A DNA stretch of 37,878 nt from Pseudomonas sp. BGI-2. Lineage in GTDB: Bacteria; Pseudomonadota; Gammaproteobacteria; Pseudomonadales; Pseudomonadaceae. Numbering within the stretch: position 1 is the first letter of the stretch; each line of letters opens with the position of its first letter. This document shows, piece after piece, positions 7,641 to 15,286 of this stretch. The stretch lies in the NCBI RefSeq assembly GCF_004310295.1, contig NZ_SISB01000056.1, positions 1-37,878 of the forward strand, read 5' to 3'. Below the pieces are notes generated by a model. The model ran no database searches, was not told the DNA's origin, and saw only the letters and a program-made list of their open reading frames with translations. A program made the position numbers and the translations under genes.

Positions 7641-7892
7641 ATGAACAGATTTTTACGGGTTTTATTGCTGTTGAAGGTGGTGGTGTTGTTGTCCCTCGGC
7701 AGTTCAGCGGTGTGGGCCGGATGTGAGGATCATGATACTCAGGCGTCGAGCGGGACGGTGGTGCAGGGTGATCTGATGCTTGCCAAGTCCGAGTCCGAAC
7801 CGGGTGATCAGGGGCAGGGCGGCAGTGCGGACGATGACGATTCGACCACTGAGGAACCCGACAGCGACGATGACGACGACAGCCAGACGTAA
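7641..7892 (+). CDS. Small secreted acidic protein
   Basis: About 83 residues. The N-terminus MNRFLRVLLLLKVVVLLSLG then SSAVWA is a good Sec signal peptide with probable cleavage after VWA. The mature part (about 56 residues) is strongly acidic, rich in Asp, Glu, Ser and Gly, ends DSDDDDDSQT and has one Cys near its start, so no internal disulfide is possible. Start is uncertain: ATG 7641 fits the signal peptide; ATG 7629 sits directly after AAGGATGG. It follows MFS copy 2 and ends just before a perfect terminator, so it belongs to that transcript. A cation-binding or polybasic-binding periplasmic role is speculation; I recognise no family. Confidence 0.65.
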   Translation: MNRFLRVLLLLKVVVLLSLGSSAVWAGCEDHDTQASSGTVVQGDLMLAKSESEPGDQGQGGSADDDDSTTEEPDSDDDDDSQT

Positions 7893-7910
7893 ACCGCAGG
7901 CAAAAGAAAA

Positions 7911-7951
7911 CCCCTTCTGCCCCGACTGATGCGCAGCCGGGGCAGAAGGGG
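7911..7951 (+). terminator. Intrinsic-type terminator hairpin of MFS copy 2 locus
   Basis: A perfect 14-bp stem, CCCCTTCTGCCCCG (7911-7924) with its complement at 7938-7951, encloses a 13-base loop. It is preceded by an A-rich run (AAAAGAAAA) and followed by TTATT. The A run would give a U-tract for transcription from the opposite side, so it may also act for minus-strand transcription past dppF. Confidence 0.75.
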
Positions 7952-7973
7952 TTATTGAACAGATCGCAAATCC

Positions 7974-8080
7974 CTGTGGGAGCGACGGTGCGACGATTCG
8001 ACCTGCTCGCGAAGGCGATATTTCAGTCAACATCTTATGTCGACTGAGAGACCGCTATCGCGAGCAGGCTCGCTCCCACA
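7974..8080. repeat. REP pair (inverted) downstream of dppF
   Basis: The first REP (7974-8014) has an enlarged loop, with CGGTGCGACGATTCG between GGGAGCGA and CCTGCTCGCGAA. The second (8057-8080) is TCGCGAGCAGGCTCGCTCCC in inverted orientation. Together they form a BIME-like unit between two convergent transcripts and may add terminating or mRNA-protecting structure for dppF. Confidence 0.8.
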
Positions 8081-8083
8081 TTT

Positions 8084-9064
8084 TTACGCGGCGCCGTCGA
8101 GGAATTGCTCGGCGTAGTGGCAAGCCACCTGGCGTCTGTCGAGCAGGCGCAGGGCTGGCTCTTCAGTGCTGCAACGCTCGGTCGCATACGGGCAGCGCTT
8201 GTGGAAAGCGCAGCCCGACGGCGGGTTCAACGGGTTTGGCAACTCGCCGACGATCTTGATTTTCGGCTTGTTCGGGTCCGGGTGAATGGTCGGGGTGGCC
8301 GACAGCAGCGCCTGGGTGTACGGGTGCAGAGGACGCTCGTAGATGTCGTTCTTCGGGCCCATTTCCACCGGGCGGCCGAGGTACATCACCATCACGTCAT
8401 CGGCGACGTGTTGCACCACCGCCAGGTTGTGGGAGATGAACACGTAGGCGGTGTTGAACTCTTGCTGCAAATCCATGAACAGGTTCAGCACCTGCGCCTG
8501 AATCGACACGTCCAGCGCCGAGGTCGGTTCGTCCGCTACCAGCACTTTAGGCTGCAACATCATCGCGCGCGCCAGGGCGATCCGCTGGCGCTGACCGCCG
8601 GAGAACATGTGCGGATAACGCTGGTAATGCTCAGGACGCAAGCCCACCTGCTTCATCATCGCCTGGACTTTCTCGCGACGTTCCGAGGCGCTCAGGTTGG
8701 TGTTGATCAGCAGCGGCTCGGCCAGTTGATCACCGACTTTCTGCCGTGGGTTCAACGACGCGTAAGGGCTCTGGAACACCATCTGCACGTCTTTGCGCAG
8801 TTGCTTGCGTTCAGCCTTGTTCGCACCGGTGACTTCCTGCCCGGCGATTTTCAAGGAACCGGAGGACGGCTCTTCGATCAGCGTCAGGGCGCGGGCCAGG
8901 GTGGATTTGCCGCAGCCCGATTCACCTACAACGGCGAGGGTCTTGCCGGCTTCCAGTTCGAACGACACACCGTTCAGGGCGCGTACGGTCGCATGGCCCT
9001 TGAACAGGCCGCGGGACACTTCGTAGTGGCGGGTCAGGTCGCGGGCGGTAAGTACGACGGCCAT
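8084..9064 (-). CDS. dppF: Dipeptide ABC transporter ATP-binding protein DppF
   Basis: A cytosolic ATPase subunit of 326 residues that pairs with DppD to power the DppBC permease. Walker A GESGCGKST is at residues 47-55, Q-loop region VFQSPYASLNP follows, then signature SGGQRQR, Walker B VLVADEPTSALD and the H-loop ISHNL. The C-terminal oligopeptide/dipeptide extension with GCAFHKRCPYATERC holds the four-Cys pattern typical of OppF/DppF and often linked to an iron-sulfur cluster. The start codon overlaps the dppD stop by one base (TAATG), so translation is coupled. It is the last gene of the operon. Confidence 0.95.
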   Translation of the reverse strand: MAVVLTARDLTRHYEVSRGLFKGHATVRALNGVSFELEAGKTLAVVGESGCGKSTLARALTLIEEPSSGSLKIAGQEVTGANKAERKQLRKDVQMVFQSPYASLNPRQKVGDQLAEPLLINTNLSASERREKVQAMMKQVGLRPEHYQRYPHMFSGGQRQRIALARAMMLQPKVLVADEPTSALDVSIQAQVLNLFMDLQQEFNTAYVFISHNLAVVQHVADDVMVMYLGRPVEMGPKNDIYERPLHPYTQALLSATPTIHPDPNKPKIKIVGELPNPLNPPSGCAFHKRCPYATERCSTEEPALRLLDRRQVACHYAEQFLDGAA

Positions 9065-10032
9065 TACGCCACCTCCTGATTCAGCGGGTAGAAGCAGCGG
9101 GCGAGGCTGTTGCTTTTCGGGTCAAGGGTTGGACGTTGCTGACGGCAGGAATTCTGCACATACGGGCAACGCGGCGACAGCAGGCAACCCTGCGGACGGT
9201 CATAACGACCGGGAACGATGCCCGGCAGCGTGGCCAGGCGCGTGGCACCCAGGCTGTGTTCCGGAATCGCCTTGAGCAGTGCTTCGCTGTACGGGTGCGC
9301 CGGGATGTCGAACAGTTGTGGCACCTGACCGACTTCCACCGCTTGACCTGCGTACATCACGCACACGCGCTGGGCCGTTTCGGCCACGACCGCGAGGTCG
9401 TGAGTGATCAGCACCAGGCCCATGTTCTGCTCTTTTTGCAACGCCAGCAGCAGGTCCATGATCTGCGCCTGAATCGTTACGTCCAGTGCTGTGGTCGGTT
9501 CGTCGGCGATCAGCAGTTTCGGCTCGCCGGCAATCGCCATGGCGATCGCGACTCGCTGGCTCATACCGCCGGAGAGTTGATGCGGGTACGCGTCCATACG
9601 GCTGGCGGCGCCCGGGATTTCAACTTTTTCCAGCAGTTCGATGGCGCGCTTGCGGGCTTGCTTGCTGGACATTTTCAGGTGCAGACGCAGGACTTCTTCG
9701 ATCTGGAAACCGACGGTGTAGCTCGGGTTCAGCGCGGTCATCGGGTCCTGGAAGACCATGGCCAGGTCTTTGCCGACGATTTGCCGACGCTGACGGTTGC
9801 TCAGTTTGAGCATGTTCTTGCCGTCGAAATTCAGCGCGTCAGCAGTGACGATCCCCGGATGTTCGATCAGGCCCATCAGCGCCATCATGGTCACGGACTT
9901 GCCGGAACCCGATTCGCCAACGATGGCCAGAACTTCGCCCTTGTCCACGGTAATGTCGAGACCGTCGACCACCGGTACGGCGTTTTTGTCGCCGAAGCGA
10001 ACGTTGAGATTCTTGATTTCTAGCAGTGACAT
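9064..10032 (-). CDS. dppD: Dipeptide ABC transporter ATP-binding protein DppD
   Basis: An ATPase subunit of 322 residues. Walker A GESGSGKS is at 39-46, with VFQDPMTALNP, signature SGGMSQR, Walker B LLIADEPTTALD and the H-loop LITHDL. A late GCLLSPRCPYVQNSC matches the Cys-rich oligopeptide-ATPase tail. The start at 10032 (MSLLEIKNLN) is chosen because GAGGAGA lies just upstream and family members begin here; a longer in-frame extension to 10077 would run into dppC. It forms a heterodimer with DppF. Confidence 0.95.
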   Translation of the reverse strand: MSLLEIKNLNVRFGDKNAVPVVDGLDITVDKGEVLAIVGESGSGKSVTMMALMGLIEHPGIVTADALNFDGKNMLKLSNRQRRQIVGKDLAMVFQDPMTALNPSYTVGFQIEEVLRLHLKMSSKQARKRAIELLEKVEIPGAASRMDAYPHQLSGGMSQRVAIAMAIAGEPKLLIADEPTTALDVTIQAQIMDLLLALQKEQNMGLVLITHDLAVVAETAQRVCVMYAGQAVEVGQVPQLFDIPAHPYSEALLKAIPEHSLGATRLATLPGIVPGRYDRPQGCLLSPRCPYVQNSCRQQRPTLDPKSNSLARCFYPLNQEVA

Positions 10033-10042
10033 TTGAATCTCC

Positions 10043-10972
10043 TCAGGCGGCGTTCTTGAGTTTCGGGTCCAGCGCATCGCGCAGACCGTCGCCCATCAAG
10101 TTGATTGCCAGCACGCTGAGCAAAATGGTCAAACCAGGCAGACTGACGACCCACCAGGCGCGTTCGATGTAGTCGCGAGCCGAAGCCAGCATGGTGCCCC
10201 ATTCAGGGGTTGGCGGTTGAACGCCAAGGCCGAGGAAGCCCAGTGCCGCGGCATCGAGGATCGCCGAGGAGAAGCTCAAAGTGGCCTGAACGATCAGCGG
10301 CGCCATGCAGTTGGGCAGCACGGTGACGAACATCAGGCGTGGCAGACCGGCACCGGCCAGACGCGCGGCGGTCACATAGTCGCGGTTCAATTCGCCCATC
10401 ACCGCAGCGCGGGTCAGACGAACATAGGACGGCAACGAAACCACGGCGATGGCAATAATGGTGTTGATCAGGCCAGGGCCGAGGATGGCGACAATCGCCA
10501 CGGCCAGCAGCAGGGACGGCAGTGCCAGCATGATGTCCATCAGACGCATGATTGTCGGGCCGAGCAGGCGGGGGAAGAACCCGGCGAACAGACCCAGAAG
10601 GATGCCCGGAATCAGCGACATCACCACCGACGACAAGCCGATCAGCAGGGACAGGCGCGAACCGTTGATCAGCCGCGACAGCAGGTCGCGACCCAGTTCA
10701 TCGGTGCCCAGCAGGAACTGGATCTGCCCCCCTTCCAGCCAGGATGGCGGGGTCAGCAGGAAGTCACGGTATTGCTCGCTTGGGTCATGCGGTGCCACCC
10801 ACGGCGCGAAGATCGCGCAGAAAATCACCAGCAGCATGAACATCAGGCCGGCAACGGCGCCTTTGTTCTTGGAAAACGCTTGCCAGAACTCTTTGTACGG
10901 AGACGGGTACAGCAGGCTTTGATCGACTGTTACCGCTTGATTTGTAGTTGAAGCTGGAGTGGTCATGGTCAT
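10043..10972 (-). CDS. dppC: Dipeptide ABC transporter permease DppC
   Basis: An inner-membrane permease of 309 residues with the OppC-type N-terminal extension (FWQAFSKNKGAVAGLMFMLL) before the first helix and about six membrane segments. The EAA loop region reads SYVRLTRAAVMGELNRDYV then AARLAGAG, the contact site for the ATPases. It pairs with DppB. An in-frame ATG six bases downstream (10966) is an equally possible start; the ribosome binding site is weak. The gene sits 7 bases after dppB. Confidence 0.94.
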   Translation of the reverse strand: MTMTTPASTTNQAVTVDQSLLYPSPYKEFWQAFSKNKGAVAGLMFMLLVIFCAIFAPWVAPHDPSEQYRDFLLTPPSWLEGGQIQFLLGTDELGRDLLSRLINGSRLSLLIGLSSVVMSLIPGILLGLFAGFFPRLLGPTIMRLMDIMLALPSLLLAVAIVAILGPGLINTIIAIAVVSLPSYVRLTRAAVMGELNRDYVTAARLAGAGLPRLMFVTVLPNCMAPLIVQATLSFSSAILDAAALGFLGLGVQPPTPEWGTMLASARDYIERAWWVVSLPGLTILLSVLAINLMGDGLRDALDPKLKNAA

Positions 10973-10979
10973 GATGATC

Positions 10980-11990
10980 TCAGCGCTGGTGACGGATGCG
11001 TGGGTTGGCGAAGCCGTAGAGGATGTCCACCACGAAGTTCACCAGAATCACCAGGCAGGCGATTAACAGGATGCCGTTCTGCACCACGGGATAGTCCCGT
11101 GCGCCAATGGCTTCGATCAGCCATTTGCCGATGCCGGGCCACGAGAAGATGGTTTCGGTCAGAACCGCACCCGCCAGCAATGTGCCGACTTGCAGGCCGA
11201 CCACGGTCAGTACCGGGATCAGTGCGTTGCGCAGACCGTGAACAAACACCACGCGCGACGGCGACAGGCCTTTGGCGCGGGCGGTACGGATGTAGTCTTC
11301 ACGCAGTACTTCGAGCATCGAAGAACGGGTCATCCGCGCAATAACGGCCAGCGGGATGGTGCCGAGCACGATGGCCGGCAGGATCAGGTGATGCAGGGCA
11401 TCGAAGAACGCACCGACGTCATCGGCCAGCAGCGTGTCGATCAGCATGAAGCCGGTGCGCGGCTCGATGTCGTAGAGCAGGTCGATCCGCCCGGACACCG
11501 GGGTCCAGCCCAGGGACACCGAGAAGAACATGATCAGGATCAGGCCCCACCAGAAGATCGGCATCGAGTATCCCGCCAGGGAGATGCCCATCACCCCATG
11601 GTCGAACAGGGATCCTCGCTTGAGTGCCGCAATCACCCCGGCCAGAAGGCCCAGGATGCCGGCGAACAACAGCGCGGCCATGGACAGTTCCAGGGTCGCG
11701 GGGAATAGAGAGCTGAATTCGCTCCAGACGCTTTCACGGGTACGCAGGGATTCGCCAAGGTCGCCGTGGGCCAACTTGCCGATGTAGTCCAGGTACTGGG
11801 CATACAGCGGTTTGTTCAGGCCAAGGCGTTCCATTGCCTGAGCGTGCATTTCGGGGTCGACCCGACGTTCGCCCATCATCACTTCCACGGGGTCGCCAGG
11901 AATCATGCGAATCAACGCGAAAGTCAGCAAGGTGATGCCGAAGAACGTGGGGATCAATAACCCCAATCGGCGGGCAATAAAACTAAACAT
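10980..11990 (-). CDS. dppB: Dipeptide ABC transporter permease DppB
   Basis: An inner-membrane permease of 336 residues. The N-terminus MFSFIARRLGLLIPTFFGIT is the classic DppB/OppB first helix, followed by the TLLTFALIRMIPGDPV motif. The EAA loop is visible as MLEVLREDYIRTARAKGLS. It forms the membrane channel with DppC. A 10-bp stem hairpin lies between dppA and this gene, which fits lower expression of the permease than of the binding protein. Confidence 0.95.
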   Translation of the reverse strand: MFSFIARRLGLLIPTFFGITLLTFALIRMIPGDPVEVMMGERRVDPEMHAQAMERLGLNKPLYAQYLDYIGKLAHGDLGESLRTRESVWSEFSSLFPATLELSMAALLFAGILGLLAGVIAALKRGSLFDHGVMGISLAGYSMPIFWWGLILIMFFSVSLGWTPVSGRIDLLYDIEPRTGFMLIDTLLADDVGAFFDALHHLILPAIVLGTIPLAVIARMTRSSMLEVLREDYIRTARAKGLSPSRVVFVHGLRNALIPVLTVVGLQVGTLLAGAVLTETIFSWPGIGKWLIEAIGARDYPVVQNGILLIACLVILVNFVVDILYGFANPRIRHQR

Positions 11991-12026
11991 CTTGTGGTGT
12001 ACCTCATCAGCCGGTTAGGCGTGCCT

Positions 12027-12050
12027 GGTGTCCCTGGAGTCAGGGACACC
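12027..12050 (-). terminator. Hairpin between dppA and dppB
   Basis: GGTGTCCCTG (12027-12036) is the exact complement of CAGGGACACC (12041-12050) with a 4-base loop. In the minus direction there is no strong U-tract after it, so it is more likely a partial attenuator or a 3' stabiliser of dppA mRNA than a full terminator. Such hairpins are common between binding-protein and permease genes. Confidence 0.65.
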
Positions 12051-12064
12051 GGGAGTTTTCTTAT

Positions 12065-13660
12065 CTACTTCACCTGGGTGGTGGCGAAGTTATTAGTGGT
12101 GAGGGGGCTAATGTGATAACCCTCTACGTTGTTGCGCATTGCAGTGAACATACGGGTGTGCGCCATGTTGATCCATGGCTGGTCCTGATTGAAAACCTCC
12201 TGGGCTTGCTCGTAGAGCGCTGCACGTTCCGTGGGGTTCACTTTAGCCCGTGCTTCGTCGATCAGCGTCTGGAATTTCTGATTGCACCAGCGCGCGTAGT
12301 TTTCGCCGTTCTTGGCAGCTTCGCAACTCAGATTAGGCGTCAGGAAGTTATCCGGGTCGCCGTTATCGCCCGCCCATCCGGCAGACACCATGTCGTGCTC
12401 GCCGTTTTTGGCGCGTTTGAGCATTTCGCCCCATTCCATGACGCGAATGTCGACTGTGATACCGACCTTGGCCAGGTCAGCCTGCATCATCTGCGCGCCG
12501 AGCATCGGGTTCGGGTTGGTCGGACCGCCGCCGTTACGGGTGAACAGCGTGAAAACAGTGCCCTCCGGCACGCCCGCTTCCTTGAGCAGGGCGCGAGCCT
12601 TGTCCAGATCACGTGGCGGGTTTTTCAGGTCGTGGTTGTAGCCCAGCAGGGTGTCCGGGAACGGATTGACCGCGACCGTTGCGTTGCCTTTGCCAAACAG
12701 CGCGTTCACGTATGCGGCCTTGTCGAACGCAATGTCGATGGCCTTGCGCACACGCACATCACTCATGTATTTGTGCGAGGTGTTCATCGCGATGTAGGAA
12801 ACGGTCATCGCGTTCATCTCATCAACCTTCAGGTTGGTGTCTTTCTTGATGCTCGGGATGTCATCCGGTTTCGGATACAGCGCGACCTGGCACTCGTTGG
12901 CCTTGAGCTTTTGCAGGCGCACGTTGTTATCGGTGGCGATGGCCAGGATCAGCGCATCAGCCGGTGGCTTGCCACGGAAGTAGTCCGGGTTGGCCTTGAA
13001 GCGAACCTGGGCGTCTTTGTTGTAGCGCTGGAATACGAACGGGCCGGTGCCGACTGGCTTGTTGTTCAGGTCGCCGGCCTTGTTGGCCTTGAGCAACTGA
13101 TCGGCGTACTCGGCGGAGTAGATCGAGGAGAACGCCATGGCGACGTCTGCCAGGAACGGCGCTTCGCGACGGGTCAGGGTGAATTTGACGGTGTTGTCGT
13201 CAACTTTCTCGACGCTTTTCAGCAGTTCCTTGAAGCCCATGCTTTCAAAGTACGGGAAGCCCACGCTCGACAGTTTGTGCCATGGGTGGTTCGGGTCCAG
13301 CTGACGCTGGAAGCTCCAGACCACGTCGTCGGCGTTCATGTCGCGGGTCGGCTTGAAGTATTCGGTGGTGTGAAACTTGACGCCTTTGCGCAGGTGGAAC
13401 GTGTAGGTCAGACCGTCTTCGCTGATGTCCCAGGAGTCGGCCAGTGCCGGAATCACTTCCGTGGTGCCGGGCTTGAAGTCCGCCAGACGATTGAAGATGG
13501 TTTCGGCCACCGCATCGGCTGTGACTGCAGTCGTGTACTGGACCATATCGAAGCCTTCCGGGCTGGCTTCGGTGCAGACCACCAGGGGTTTGGCCGAGAC
13601 GCCAACAGCGACACTCAGCAACGCGGCTGCAATGGCCGCACGTAGGGGAAGCATTTTCAT
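12065..13660 (-). CDS. dppA: Dipeptide-binding periplasmic protein DppA (proximal to dppB)
   Basis: A periplasmic solute-binding protein of 531 residues (SBP_bac_5, cluster C). The signal peptide is MKMLPLRAAIAAALLSVAVG then VSA, cleaved before KPLVVCTEASPEGFD. GWAGDNGDPDNFLTPNLSC near the C-terminal third is a characteristic DppA segment, with a Cys pair likely to form a disulfide with CxxxW...C. Start at 13660 is chosen for AGAGGG upstream and the signal peptide; the longer frame to 13699 adds a non-secretory N-terminus. It delivers di/tripeptides to DppBC. By position it corresponds to the dppA4-type protein of P. aeruginosa. Confidence 0.93.
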   Translation of the reverse strand: MKMLPLRAAIAAALLSVAVGVSAKPLVVCTEASPEGFDMVQYTTAVTADAVAETIFNRLADFKPGTTEVIPALADSWDISEDGLTYTFHLRKGVKFHTTEYFKPTRDMNADDVVWSFQRQLDPNHPWHKLSSVGFPYFESMGFKELLKSVEKVDDNTVKFTLTRREAPFLADVAMAFSSIYSAEYADQLLKANKAGDLNNKPVGTGPFVFQRYNKDAQVRFKANPDYFRGKPPADALILAIATDNNVRLQKLKANECQVALYPKPDDIPSIKKDTNLKVDEMNAMTVSYIAMNTSHKYMSDVRVRKAIDIAFDKAAYVNALFGKGNATVAVNPFPDTLLGYNHDLKNPPRDLDKARALLKEAGVPEGTVFTLFTRNGGGPTNPNPMLGAQMMQADLAKVGITVDIRVMEWGEMLKRAKNGEHDMVSAGWAGDNGDPDNFLTPNLSCEAAKNGENYARWCNQKFQTLIDEARAKVNPTERAALYEQAQEVFNQDQPWINMAHTRMFTAMRNNVEGYHISPLTTNNFATTQVK

Positions 13661-13694
13661 CAAGAACCCTCTGCAATCGGTGGAACAGGAAAAA

Positions 13695-13726
13695 ACCAAA
13701 CGGCCGACTCATCATGAGTCAGCCGT
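13695..13726 (-). terminator. Terminator-like hairpin after opdP
   Basis: GACTCAT and ATGAGTC (13706-13712 and 13714-13720) pair around one base, extended by CGGC/GCCG. Read on the minus strand, the stem is followed by TTTGGTTTTTT, as in an intrinsic terminator. It would reduce read-through from the porin gene into the dppA-dppF transcript. Confidence 0.65.
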
Positions 13727-13737
13727 CGGCAGTGTTT

Positions 13738-15114
13738 TTACAAAATCTTGAACGGGATGGTGGTCACGAGACGGAACTCGTTGATGCTGCCGTCAGCCTG
13801 GTTATCGCTGGCACGGTGAGTGGTGTAGGTCGCACGAACAGTGGTGGCCTTGAGCGGACCGCTCTGTACGGCGTACGAAGTACCGATGCCGTATTCATAG
13901 TGGTTCTCGCCGTCCATGTTGCGAACGTCGTAGGCGGTACCGGTGTAGTGAGTACCGTCGATTCCCCAGCCGCGTGCCTGGTAGATGTTGAACTTCAGGC
14001 CTGGCACGCCGTATTCAGCCATGTTCAGACCATAGGCGATCTGGAAGGACTTCTCGTTCGGGCCGTTGAAGTCCGACAGCAAGGAGTTGGCCAGGTAGAT
14101 GCCGTTGGTTTCGTGCAGGTAGTCGAAGTACTCGTTACCGTTCACTTCCTGGTACGAGAACGTCAGGCTGTGGGCCTGGTGAGTCAGACCGAACGACAGC
14201 GAGTAGGTGTCGTTGTCGATCTCACCCATCAACTTTTTGCCTTCGTCGACGGTTTTGTAGTAGTTCAGGCCAGTGGTCAGGCTCAGTACCGAGCTGTCGC
14301 CCAGTTCGTGAGTAGCGCCGAAGTAGTACTGGTTCCAGAAGTCTTCGACGTTGGTCGCGTACAGGCTGGTCTTCAGGCTTTTCAGCGGCTGATAGTTCAG
14401 GCCTGCAGTGTTCACGTGATCGGTTTCAGCGCCGTTGTTGGTGTATTCAGAGCGGAATTTCGACAGGCTCTGCTCGCTACGTGGCGACACGCGGTCGAAG
14501 GTGCCGAGGTCGAACGACAGGTTGTCGAACTCTTCGCTGTGAATGGCAACACCTTCAAAGCTCGAAGGCAACGGACGGTTGCCGATGACATCGACGATCG
14601 GGCTGCTGAAGTTCATGCGGCCGGCGGTCAGGGTGGTGTTGGAGATACGCGCCTTTACGTTGGCCAGGCCCAGTTTGCTCCACTGGTCCACGGCGTCGCC
14701 GTTGGAGTGAGCCAAGGTACGGTTGGAACCACCCTTGATATCTTCGCGGCTGCGATCCAGCGCAATGGCGTTATAGGCAGCGACTTCGGTGCTGAAACCC
14801 ACGGTGCCTTGGGTGAAGCCCGAGGTGTAGTTCAGGATCGTGCCCTGAACCCAGTTGATGCGACGCGAGCCGGTCAGTGTTTCACCATGGCGTTCGTACT
14901 TGAAAGTACCGCCACGTTGTTTGTCTTCGTTGGCATACCAGTTACGGGTACTACCCGACAGGCTCTGACCATCGATGAAGCCTTTGGCTTCCGACTGGGA
15001 GTTGGTGCTGGCCAGTTGGGTCGGAACGAAGTCCTGGCTTTGGGTTTCTGCGTAAGCCGTGGCGGTTACGCTGCTGATGGCCAGGGCCAATAACGCGGTG
15101 CTGCTCAGTTTCAT
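13738..15114 (-). CDS. opdP: OprD-family outer-membrane porin, OpdP-like
   Basis: An outer-membrane channel of 458 residues. The signal peptide MKLSSTALLALAISSVTATA then YA is followed by the OprD-family start (SKGFIDGQSLSGSTRNWY-like: EAKGFIDGQSL, RNWYANED). The body is made of alternating beta-strand sequences, and the protein ends in TTIPFKIL. OprD members take up basic amino acids, small acids or short peptides; placement between dppA genes matches OpdP (PA4501), the glycine-glutamate/dipeptide porin. AAGGAGC lies upstream of the ATG. A terminator follows and a 14-bp palindrome precedes it, so it may have its own promoter. Confidence 0.9.
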   Translation of the reverse strand: MKLSSTALLALAISSVTATAYAETQSQDFVPTQLASTNSQSEAKGFIDGQSLSGSTRNWYANEDKQRGGTFKYERHGETLTGSRRINWVQGTILNYTSGFTQGTVGFSTEVAAYNAIALDRSREDIKGGSNRTLAHSNGDAVDQWSKLGLANVKARISNTTLTAGRMNFSSPIVDVIGNRPLPSSFEGVAIHSEEFDNLSFDLGTFDRVSPRSEQSLSKFRSEYTNNGAETDHVNTAGLNYQPLKSLKTSLYATNVEDFWNQYYFGATHELGDSSVLSLTTGLNYYKTVDEGKKLMGEIDNDTYSLSFGLTHQAHSLTFSYQEVNGNEYFDYLHETNGIYLANSLLSDFNGPNEKSFQIAYGLNMAEYGVPGLKFNIYQARGWGIDGTHYTGTAYDVRNMDGENHYEYGIGTSYAVQSGPLKATTVRATYTTHRASDNQADGSINEFRLVTTIPFKIL

Positions 15115-15196
15115 GGGTGAAGCTCCTTACTTTCTTTTTTTTATGCCGGTCTTTTTTGGTGATCCGGCTATTTGTTTTAGAACTCAATCAAGGCTT

Positions 15197-15210
15197 AGCA
15201 AACGTTTGCT
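15197..15210. promoter_or_regulatory. Perfect palindrome, LacI-family-type operator candidate
   Basis: AGCAAACGTTTGCT is a perfect 14-bp palindrome with central CG, the form bound by LacI/PurR-family repressors. It lies 83 bases upstream of the opdP start, in the intergenic space between dppA and opdP. No LacI-family gene is in the window, so the binding protein is unknown; a chance palindrome or a short hairpin is possible. Confidence 0.4.
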
Positions 15211-15286
15211 GTAGGCCGGATTGGCGAATTACGGCAATACGCTTGCGTGAGAGCGCAATGCGCCCCCAGCGTTTCTGGCTAATCGG

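Noticed and set aside
8105..9079. Long open frame on the plus strand opposite dppF (and similar ones opposite dppD, dppC, opdP and the dppA genes)
   Set aside because: GC-rich genes leave the antisense frame open. The translations are Arg/His/Gln-rich, lack domains and have no ribosome binding sites.
12113..13645. 510-codon plus-strand frame opposite dppA
   Set aside because: Antisense shadow of a clear solute-binding protein; no recognisable motifs and skewed composition.
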